Shown: positions 52,067-62,800 of the stretch, in pieces
Layout of the letters: each line of letters opens with the position of its first letter
How positions within the stretch are numbered: the first letter of the stretch is position 1
Assembly: GCA_021401465.1 (NCBI GenBank)
Contig: JADDMT010000072.1
Location: 1 to 64,000, forward strand
Length of the DNA stretch: 64,000 nt
Reading direction: 5' to 3'
From: Teratosphaeria epicoccoides
Lineage: Eukaryota > Ascomycota > Dothideomycetes > Mycosphaerellales > Teratosphaeriaceae
The notes under the pieces: generated by a model
The model's input: only the letters and a program-made list of their open reading frames with translations
Told to the model about the DNA's origin: nothing
Databases searched by the model: none
Translations under genes and position numbers: made by a program

Positions 52067-53074
52067 ATGGCGCAACCACGAGAGAAAGGCGGGCGCGTCG
52101 TCTTCATCGGCAACATCCCATACACCGTCAGCGAGGAGGAGATTTGTCATCTGTTCTCCTCCTGCGGGACGGTCGTCAGCTTCCGCCTGGTGTACGACAA
52201 GGAGACACAGAAACCCAAGGGCTTCGGCTTCCTGGAGTTTACGGATACAGACTCGGCAGCATCAGCAGTGCGGAACCTGAACGACCACCAGCTGCATGGG
52301 CGCACCTTGCGCGTAGACTATAGCAACGACAATGGCGGGGGAAAGGGCAATCAGCAGAACGATGGTGCGGGCAGAGCTCCCCCACCAGCACACTTCGACC
52401 AGGACAACACCGCACACGCGAATGGCGATGCAGCCGCGCTACCGCCTCTCCCCCAAGGCGCGGAGCTCCCACCAGGTCTTTCGGCCCCGGACGCCATCAG
52501 CAAGACTCTCTCCTCTCTGCCCGTCCCTCAACTACTCGACATGATGAGTCAGGTGAAGCACTTGGCTACGGTCAACCCGGATCAGGTCAACGCGCTATTC
52601 CAGCAAGCACCACAACTCGGCTATGCCGTCTTCCAAGCTCTGCTTCTGCTCGGTCTGGTCGACACAAGCATCCTGTCATCGCTGGTCGCCAACCAAGGCC
52701 AGCCACCAGCCGCTGCTGCTCCACCCCAAGGCAGGCCGCCAATGCCAGCACCACAGTACGGGGTACCACCCGTCCAGCCTCCATACGGTGCGCCGCCGAT
52801 GCCGATGCCGCCATATGGAAGTGCACCACCACCTCAAGCATATGCGCAGCCGCCTCCACCGCAGACTTACGCGCCAACCCCGCCGGTCCAACAGCCTGCG
52901 TATCATCCGCCGCCACCACAGCCCGCACCGCCAGGCGCCCCAATGCCAGCGGATTCGAGTGCTCAGCTGCAACAACTTCTGGCCTTGCCGAAGGAGGTCG
53001 TGATGACGCTGGAGCCGAATATGAGGGCTCAGGTCAATCACGTCCGCGCGACTTATGGACAACCGCCTTACTAG
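52067..53074 (+). CDS. RNA15: Rna15/CstF64-like cleavage stimulation factor
   Basis: The RNA-recognising subunit of cleavage factor IA. A single exon of 335 codons. The N-terminal RRM has RNP2 VVFIGNIPYTV and RNP1 KGFGFLEF and ends LHGRTLRVDYSND. The hinge that binds Rna14/CstF77 is DAISKTLSSLPVPQLLDMM...LFQQAPQLGYAVFQALLLLGLVD. A Pro/Gln/Tyr-rich linker follows, then the C-terminal helix bundle that contacts Pcf11: LQQLLALPKEVVMTLEPNMRAQV. Length and order match the family. The ATG sits in AACATGGCG context. Its divergent neighbour CFT2 acts in the same pathway. Confidence 0.96.
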   Translation: MAQPREKGGRVVFIGNIPYTVSEEEICHLFSSCGTVVSFRLVYDKETQKPKGFGFLEFTDTDSAASAVRNLNDHQLHGRTLRVDYSNDNGGGKGNQQNDGAGRAPPPAHFDQDNTAHANGDAAALPPLPQGAELPPGLSAPDAISKTLSSLPVPQLLDMMSQVKHLATVNPDQVNALFQQAPQLGYAVFQALLLLGLVDTSILSSLVANQGQPPAAAAPPQGRPPMPAPQYGVPPVQPPYGAPPMPMPPYGSAPPPQAYAQPPPPQTYAPTPPVQQPAYHPPPPQPAPPGAPMPADSSAQLQQLLALPKEVVMTLEPNMRAQVNHVRATYGQPPY

Positions 53075-53829
53075 ATGGGAGGGACAATTTCAGGCTTGCA
53101 CTGTACTATACTAGCGATTTCGAGAGGAGAGAGAAGGACCACCAAGGTTACACGAGATCCCTTGGTTTGTAGCGAGGCGCTCGGCGTACTGGACAGAGAT
53201 CAGTAGCATTCCAGATCGGGCAGGAAGCTTTGACGGGGCTTGAGCGTGGGTTTCAGGTATAAAACATTGTGCTACTACCACGAACAACCAACACACCCCG
53301 AAGTCATAGACAGTGCTCGCAACTCGTGATGCTTTCAAGTCATCGTGGAATTCTTGGACACGATAGTTGCATCCTGATCTGAGCTGAGCCACACGTGGCG
53401 TTCATGCACTACTGAAGCTTGTCATCGCCTGATGACCAGCCACACTCATATGGGCTTGGCGATCTCTATGCGTTGGCAGACTGATCACCCACTCCCTGTG
53501 TTATTGTACAGCCGTTCTCCTTTGGGAAGTGGTCGCATCGTGTCGAGAGTCAATGCACATCGCGATGTCTTGCATGAAGTTGTATCTCGCAGTCCCTTGT
53601 AGAGTGTAGCACGAATACCGACGACCTACAACGACTTGACGAGCAACGAGACGAACTTACGGCAGCGCATCCTGCACTGGGCTGCATATTCCTATCAGGC
53701 TGGTCGGATCGCGACCGCGTCCAATTGGCTGCCATACACGACCGTGATCCCGGCCACGGCGACCATTTTTGCCGTCCAACGGTCGTCGCGGGATTACAGA
53801 AGCCACCATCACAGAACCAACCAGACACA
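53075..53829. other. Upstream region of the giant leashin gene
   Basis: About 755 bp with no supported gene. It should contain the RNA15 3' UTR and the leashin promoter and leader. Confidence 0.4.
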
Positions 53830-56800
53830 ATGTGGAAAGCAGCATTCACTGGGCGCAGCGACAGCGGCAACCAGGCAGACGGCTTGCGCAGGAAGAAGAG
53901 CAGCGGGCGCGCCGGGTCAGTCGCATCCGCGCCGGCCTCGAGGAGCAGGAGAGACGATGACGAGAAGGATCGGAAGAAGTCGTCGCATTCGTCACAGCAT
54001 CGTTCTAGCAGGAGCGCGTACGGTGATGAGAGTGCGCACTCAACGGTCTACGTCACTGCGCCCAGCTCGCGAGCAGGAACAGGCGCGTTGACCGAGAGCG
54101 CTGTCAAGGCGCTCAACGCGCAAGAAGATGATGACGGCGATTGGGTCGATGATGACGCCAAGACGGAGCGGACCACGGGAACGGAGAGGCGAAGGAAGCG
54201 GAAGAGTCACAGTTACCAGGAGAAGGAGCGATCGAGTAGTCGGGAAGAGAAAAGGGCGAGGGAAAGGGAGAGGGACCGAGACAAAGAGAGGGAACGGAAG
54301 GAGCGGGAGAGGAAGGAGGAGAAGAGGCGCGAGAGCTTGAAAGAAAGTCTGAGGGAAGCTGGATGGGGCAGTGGGGGACGGAGCGAGAAGAGCAAAACGA
54401 AGGAGAAGAGCAGGACAGTTGACGAGGACGTTGACGGCGCCAGCACAAGGGCTTTGCCAGCCATGGGCAGCTTCGAGCAATTTCCTGGGCAGCACACTGA
54501 ATCCATGATTGGTCCTGTCGAGCAGATTTCCGCGCCACACGTGTCTGGAGCTCTGCCTTCATCAGATCCGGCGCATCAATTCCCCAACCAGGTTCCTGCT
54601 TCTTATGACCGACCGCAGATGGGTCCGACACGCGCGGACAGCTTCGGGGCTGCTGCAGACTACTACATGGACGAGGGTCAATCCGTCAGTCATCAGCCTG
54701 GCGTCCGTCCACTGACTCCAAACATGCTGGTGAATCCTGATGCGCACCTGGTAGCGGCTTCGGCCGAGGCGCATCCGGCGCAAGACACCGGCCTTGGCGC
54801 TGCTTCGGAGTTCTACAATGCTGACCTGAATACGGCCTATCCTGTAGACTCGATGAAGCCGCCGTCGTCCTCGTCGAAAATGTCATCAAGCAATCCCTCA
54901 TCGAGCAGTGCTAAGCCTGCCAAGCCGAGCAAGCAATCATCTGGCAGTTCCAGCAAGCCGTCCAAAACAGGCAAGATTTTGTCAACTGCGGGTGCGATCA
55001 CCGCTGCGGCAGGTGCGACCAGACTTGAGAGTGCTGCTTCACACCAGCAGACTCAATCACAGGCGCCGACTTCGTCATTTCAACAGACAGCAAGCTCGTC
55101 AAAGCCTCACTCGAAGCTCTCGCGGCATGACTCAGCTCCCGACGCGTATGCTCAGACCACGGCATCGAATCAACGGATATCACCAAGCCCGCGAATGGAT
55201 CGACAAGATACTCAAGCCGATCCTTACTACCGACCGTTGCCGAATCGACCGGGCCCAAGGATGGACGCGGTGGGAAGTGGGGCAGGTGAGTATCATTCGC
55301 ATTCTACTAACGTGCCTTTGTATGCAGCAGGAGCCACAGTCCCTGGATACGCCACATACGAAGCAAGTCAGCACCAAAATTACTCGGCTCAGTACCGCTC
55401 GACATCTCACTATGGCGGAGGTGGTGGCGGAGGCCAGGGCCCGCCCAATCCTCCATTCGCATCTTCGCCAGGGCCTTACATGAATGGCTCGGGCGGTGGC
55501 ATGGCCCAGCGGTACTGCCGGCATGAGCACAAGGGTCCGATCTCGAAACTCAAGGATGGCTTGCTCAACCTCATTTCTGATCCTGAGGATGTGCAGAAGA
55601 TGGAGGAATACACTGAGTACATCGGCGTCTGCAAGCACTGTTTTGATCCGCGGTCTTCGCCATACATGGCACCTAGAAAGCATCATTATCATCCACGTCG
55701 CAGTCGAGACTCCTTCGAGGACTTGAGGAGACGGAGATCGAACGACAGACTACATCGCCATGGCAGCAATGAGTCCTTGCGGCGGACTGGCAGCACGAGA
55801 GTCGACAAGGAAAGTAGATACTATGCCGAGCCTGGCAAGCGGCGCAATGGCGGCAGAAACGACTTGCTCGCGGCTGGCCTCGCAGGTGCAGGTGTCGCAG
55901 CAGGAGCCTACGCAATGGCCGGTGACCGCAAATATTTCGATGATACGTACAGCGTCAAGTCTGGACACCGAGCGTCATCTGCATTGAGGCGGAGAAGCCG
56001 TAGCTCAAGCAGAGAGCGCAGGAGGCGGACAAGCCATGGCGTGGTTGACAGCCGCGGGCGGGAGCAATACGTCACTGTCCGTACAAAAGATGGTTGGATC
56101 GAGCGTCGCAGACTGCATCAGTCTCGGTCACGTTCTGGCGATCGCGAGACAGGCACTGGCGGGATGACTGATCGAGCTGCTCTCAGTGCCGGCGCAGCAG
56201 TGGCTATGGGTGGTGCGTCAATGCATGGGCGGAATACAGCATCTCAGAGCGGGTATACCAGGCATCATGAACGCAGTCGATCGCGAAGCTACAGTCCTGG
56301 TCCAGGTGACGTTTTTGGCTCTACCGGCTCTAGGTCGAAGAGGAGTGGCAGACGCTCGCCGAATGGATCTTACCACGACCTCTCACAGCCTAGCCGCAAG
56401 CAGGAGGACTCCGACGGATTTTTAAGCAGCTTTTTCTCGCCTTCACAGAATAAGAAGGAGCTCAGGCGCAGGCCTAGTAGAGAGCGTCGGAAGAGGAAGA
56501 CTGGCTTCTTTACGTTCAGCAATGCTTCTGCTTCTTCCTCGGATGCGGACATGGCTTTTGGCGATGGATTCACCAGCAAGACCAACCTGTCCCTGAGACG
56601 CAAAAAGTCTGGCGTCCGTCCGAGACGGAGCTCTTCCGAGCACTTGGCAGCTGCTGTAGCTGGCATTGGTGCCACTGCCGCCGCCTTGGCTGCTGCGCAG
56701 AAGGGCCATCGTGTCAGCAAGCGCGCCAGTAAGCCCGAGTTGGGACCTGGCAGAAGCGCCAAGTTGAGGCAGCACCATTCACAAGGCCCGCCCGATTCTT

Positions 56801-59800
56801 TGGACGAAGACGGCTGGGAAGATGAGTTGCCCTCCGGTGTCGATGACGCTTCAAGCACCCACTCTGCGCTAGCATTTGGCGAATCTCGGCTCTCGCACCG
56901 TCAAAGCATGGACAGCGTAGCATCTGCTGATGGCTTGAGTGCTTGGGGTTGGCGATGGGGAGGTAAGGACAAGAAGACGAGGAAGCAGCGGCCGTCCGCG
57001 TATCAGCAAAGGCCTAGTGGTCCTGACATGGGCCCAACAGTCGTTGACGCCAGCGACACCGCTGTCCACGATGAATCCTGGGCGCCGATGAGATCCCAAG
57101 GCTCGTACACACCTTCGTCTACCGGCTATCAGCAGCCCATGCAACATGTCGATCCGAGGCCTGTGTCCGACATCAGCTCAAGGACTGGCCCTACGCCTGG
57201 TGCCTGGGACGAACCCCCCGTCATCAGGCCTGGACCAGGACCAATCCAGCAGTCCCAGCCGATGACACCAGTCTCACCCGCCTTTGTGTCTGGCTCGTCC
57301 CACTTTGATGGCCGTCCGAAGCCGACGCGCACGGCATCTAGTCCTACCCGTCCAAGCTTCGGCCTTGAAGATGCTGCTCTGATTGGCGCCGGTGCTCTCG
57401 CTGCTGGTGGTATCATCGCGGGTGCTTCTGGACGCAGATCGAAAGAGTCATCGAATGTGCGATTCGGTCTCACGGAAGAGCAGCAACGCAGCGAGCGCGA
57501 AAGGGCAGAGGACGAGCGCAGGAGGGCCGATCGTACTCGGGCTCTCAAAGAAGAGGCGGAGCGTACCGCCAAGGAGTCTGATATCCGCAGCCGAGAAGAG
57601 AGTGTTCGTCGTCGCAGAGAAGACGAAAATCGGCGTGCTGCTGAAGCCAAGATTATGGCTCAACGTGAAGCTGAGGAGCAGGCTGAGCTTGATCGTCGTC
57701 GTCGAGAGGTAGAGCGCATCGAGCAAGAAAAGGCTTACCATCATGAACAACAGCGCTTAGCTGAAGCACGCAGACAGCAGGAGGAGAGCAAGAGACAGCG
57801 GGAAGTGGAGGCCGCCAAGAAAGCTGAGGAGAATGAAGCTAACAGAGCGGAGCGTGAGCGCCGCGACAAGCGTGAGGCCCGAGCGAGGGAGGAACGCGAG
57901 CGGCAGGAGGCTATTGCTCGGAGAGAAGCAGAGGTTCAGGCTGAGTTCGACCAACGGCAGCGTGAGCTTGAAGAGCAGAAGCGCTGGGAGAAGGAGCATG
58001 AGGAGAGGCAAAGACGTGAATTCGAGCGTCAGCAGGCCGAACGTGCGCAGAGAATGTCGGAGAGCGCGATGAATCCATCGGTCAACGCTTACGACTATTC
58101 TGGCGTGACTGACCCTTTCAGATATCAAGTGCAAGACGACGATGCACCTGCCGAGCGAATTTCAAAGAGCGAGATGGGAGACCGGGCGACAGAGCCTGAC
58201 TCGAAGACTTCGATAGGCTGGGGTTCCGTCGCCATGGGCGCTGCAGCCGCTGCAACTGCTGGTTCTGTTCTCGTCGGTGCTGCACATGGGCGGTCTAGAG
58301 AGCAAGATACAAGTCGGCGACAAGAGCACGATCGCTTTCCGGAAGGGCAGGCGCTGCATCATCCAATTCAGGACGATATGCAGAGACAAAAGGAGCCATT
58401 TGCCATCAAGCAAGTCCTGCCTGAAGATGCAGCTTGCGGTGCTCCAATCATGGACGACGATGTTTTCGACAAAGACTTCTTCAAGAATCGGCAGCGCATC
58501 AACTCGGAGTACCAGCGACAGGAAGAAATCGCTCGAAAAGCTGCCGCAAAGGTTGTTGCAGATATGGACGATTATTATAAGCGGCCTACGCCATCTCAAG
58601 CAGATTTCTTCAGGCCTTCGATTTTGGACGAACCTTCTGCAGGCAAAACGAAGGTGGCGGATCCAATTTCTGACAACGAGCTGCAGGTCTTTCACGCTGC
58701 GGATGACGAGATCAAGTCGCACTTCTCTGGCGCCAGTCGACGGGATGATGCCTACAAGAGCAAGCATGCGCCTTACGGTGTTCCAGCTCTCAATATCATC
58801 GCGCCGACGCCACCCCCTTCCGAACGTGCAGCGCCGAAGCCTAAGTCGTCAGCGCGAGCTACTTCGCCACTTGCGCAGACTGAAGTTTCGCGAGATCAGA
58901 CACGGGCTGGCGCGGATAAGAGAGATCGCAGTCGCAGTATTTCTTGGGGCGTCGACAGCACCCACGTCTATGATCCTCCGACGCCAGAACCGAATCAGGA
59001 GCGCGACTCATATATGCACGCGAAAGATGTGCCGCGCGATGTACCTGCCCAACCACTGGACGAGGTTGTTGTGGAGGAAGAGAAGCCGGGCGCTGGAAGT
59101 AAGACGACCTGCTACAAGGAAGACGAGTTGCCCAGCCGGCAGCCGCTGGCAGATGAAACGGAAATTGTCATCGAGGAGCTGGACAGGATGCCTGGGGAGA
59201 CGCCGCCGTTCTACCGTCAACCATTCTTCGAGTCCGTCTCAGACTTCAGCATGCGCGTGGACTCCCCTGGTACCGAGGGCGCTCCGCCTGTTCGTGGTTT
59301 TGTGGAGGGCGAAATCGATGAGCCGACTCCCGTTGAAGAAAAGGCACCTCACATACCAGGTGGATTTGACGAAGAGGTGCACGAAGACGCCACGCCCGGC
59401 GCCGTGCGCAAAGACGATGTCAAGCATGCTGAGCCTGAGGAGCCTACATGGGAGCCACCGCTTAGCAAGAAGGAGAGGAAGAAACGTGAAAAGATTGCTA
59501 AGAAAAGCGAATTCTTTGACCACGAGGAGCCTGCCGTCGAGACAACACTTCAAGAGACACCCATGCCTAATGCGCCCGCAGGGACACCACAAGAGGAGCC
59601 AGAAGACTATTTCCTCAGCAAGAAAGACAAGAAGAAGCGCGACAAGGCACTCAAACGCCAGTCGGTGGTTGTGAGCAGTCCAATTGAAGACACGACAATG
59701 GCCAAGGACATCGTCGGAGAATTGCCAGTCGAAGGCGCATTGCCATCCGAAGCCGGCGTTCCTAAATTGAGCAAGAAAGAGCAGAAGAAGCGCAACAAAG

Positions 59801-62800
59801 AAGCCAAGAAGAATGGCTTTGCTGATGTTGCGGAGACACTCATGACTGCTGGTGGCATCGCAGCTCTAGCGGGCGTGGCGGCTTCTGCGCAAGAGACTGG
59901 CGAAGACGATTGGTCCTCACCGTCTGACAAAAAGAGCAAGAAGAAAGAGGGCAGGCAGCCGAAAGAGGCCGAGCGCGATACTTCAGAGCCAGACACTGCT
60001 GGTCCAACTCCAGACGTGGAGTCTTCTATGCCGGGCGGATGGAATGCTAGCGGCAGCGATAACCCTCATTCTGAAAAGATGCCTGAAGCGATAGAAGCTC
60101 CTGTTGATCCCTTCGCCTATCAGATCAAAGATGGATCAAGCACTTCAGCAAAAGACGCAGACCCTGCCGACGAATGGACCGAGCCTCCGAAGAAGTCCAT
60201 GAAGAAGAAGAGCAAGCGAGACAGCGGCAGATTTAGTGAGCCTGCTGCCTCGTCGCCACTCAGATCTCAATGGAACTACGATGATTATGTGGGTCAGGAG
60301 GCTGCGGATCAGGCCGTTGCTGCCAGCACTGCTTTGCCAGAGACGCCTATCGCTGAGGACGCCAATGTCGAGAAGCCGTTCGTGCTGGGGAGGACTGATG
60401 TCTCTGCTCCACCAAGGTCGAGCTCATGGGCGGATGGAATGGATTGGGAAGACGAGGCTTTGGCGCGACGTGAGTCTGATGAGCGTCGCAATACCATGAG
60501 TCCCCGCCGCAAATCGCCCGAAGATGGTCGTTCTCGATCTGTTGCATCTGAGCCGATGCCTGGACGCGATAGCCAGAAGTCGTCCAAGAGTAGCAAGTCA
60601 CGGTCGGAACTTGGCTATGCTGATGATCCTGACTACTACGATGACTCGAGATCTGTGGCAGCCTCTGAGCCTGTCGATTTGTATGATAGTAGAGCTTCTA
60701 AGCGCAGGTCGAAGCGTGACGACGAGGACTCCGCCTCTGTCGTCTCGTCTCGCCCACGACGGGAGAAGGACGAGCCTTCGTCTTCGAAGAAGGAAAAGAA
60801 GGGTGGTCTGTTTGGCCTTTTCAGCCGGAAGTCGTCGGAGATAGTTCCGACTAAGTCGTCCTCCAAGTCGAGTGATGCGGAACTCAGGAGAAGTTCAACG
60901 CGCGATAGTCGGCATGATGAGGACGACAATGGCGGGCGCAAGCATAGAAAGAAGAAACATCGGGATGGCTCGGCGTATGGTGATGATGAGGATGACGCTA
61001 ATAGTGTTGTATCTGAGTCGAGGCCTAAGCATCGAAGCCGTCGCGATGACCGCGTGGAGGAAAGCAGAGAGCGGCGTCGCTCGAGCCGGTATGCGGACGA
61101 TGATCTCGAAGATGCCAAAAGCGAGCCAGGAGGTCATCGCCATCGCCATCGCAGCGATGACGGTGATACGCGTAGTCAGAGTGGCCAAAGGCACCATCAC
61201 AGAAGGAGGACAGATGACGAGTCTTACGATGCTCAGGACAAGTCTTTTTTAGGGATTCGGGTAGAGGATCTGCCGCCTCTGCCCGCTAGTCCCCCTTCTG
61301 AGTCGCCAGTTGCAGCAAAGCAAACGACAGAGCAGGAGCACGGCAGCCCTGCAGATGCTGCGACTGACACTCGCGATGGCCCCCTAAGCGAGGGCCGGTC
61401 TGAAGCACGCCACGATCAGGAGGCGCAGGAGGCGCGAGCAGCTCCCGGGTCTTCTGATCGTGGTATTGGAGAGTTGGAGGATCTTCCAGCTTTGCCTCTG
61501 TCTCGTCCAACCTCTCCCACAGACGCTTTTTACACCCCACGAAAGCCGCCAGCACTGGTGAGACCGACGTCTTCGACAGCTGTGCCGCTCCGCTTTCCGT
61601 TCGGACACTCTCCACAACATGCGCCGATACCGAAAGAACGCGCATTGAGCATCGGCTCGTCAATGCCACCGTCCACGCCTGCGACGCCATCGTCCAAGAA
61701 AGCCCGGCCGACATCTAGCGAGATGAGACCGCTTTACCTGGTCGAGCGCAACACTAAGACCCCAGAAGTCGAAGAGAGGCTCCCCAGCTTGCCATCCAGC
61801 CAGCCATCGAGCCGTGCGTCCAGTGTACACGGCAGCGACGACTGGCATTTTGCTGCGGAAGACCAGCCGTCATCCCCGGAGCAAGGTCGGCCTTTGACAA
61901 TCGATACCGCTTTTGCCAACGACTACGAGCCTGGGAGCAATGACGACTATCTTGGTTCTGAGCACTCGACTCCCAAGGCTCGTGATTTCTCCGGTCCGCT
62001 TACGGCTCTGCATGCTGACGTTGAGAAGGCGGAACGACCGCAGCCACAGTTCTATACCTGGGCGGATTTTGAGCAGGATGAGAGATTGCATGGCGCTGCT
62101 GATGTGCAGGAGCCCATTCGACCCTTGATCAACCCGTCCTCGCGAGACGGAGATTCGAGGGGCCCAGTGCTTGTGCCTCCGTCTGTGCCAGAGGCCTCTA
62201 TGGAGCACACAGACGCCACGAACATTCCGGCAGAGACACCTGTTGCAGACCGCACAGCGTCGCATCGTCATAGGCCCTCCGCGAAGGGCCTCGCGGCTGC
62301 AGCCATGCTTGGTAGTGCCGCTGTGTACGTGGGAAGAGCTTTGGCCCGCGATAAATCCGAGGAAAGGAGCGGGGATGCGGGTCGTGACGATCGCGTCGGC
62401 AATCAGTCCTACGGTCATCCATTGCCTGCGCCATTGGGTGAAGAACCGTTGCGGCGGAAGGAAGATGTGCCGACAATCGTGGAGACCACAGACAGGCCTT
62501 CACTCTCTCGCTGCTCAGGCTCAATTAAGAAAGGCGAGAAGTGGAAGGAGGCAAAGGTGCAGGTCAATGAGGAGCCGAAAGCAGCCAGTCAAGACGAGGC
62601 GCTGCCGGAGCCGACAGTGCAGCCGATTGGAGTCGCTGGGCCCATTGACGACTTGACGGAGCCGCGGGCTGAGGAACCCAGTCAAGGCACGAAGGACGAC
62701 TTTGTGGATCACAAAGACATCACGCCCGATGTTTCGACGCGAGAAGTCCACGAGCAGCCAGACCAGAGTGCGTCATCAGCTCAAGTCCGAGCAGATGAAT

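Noticed and set aside
58277..59674. 465-codon plus-strand frame in the leashin region
   Set aside because: It is the +1 frame of the leashin gene, which itself is open through the whole region with better composition.
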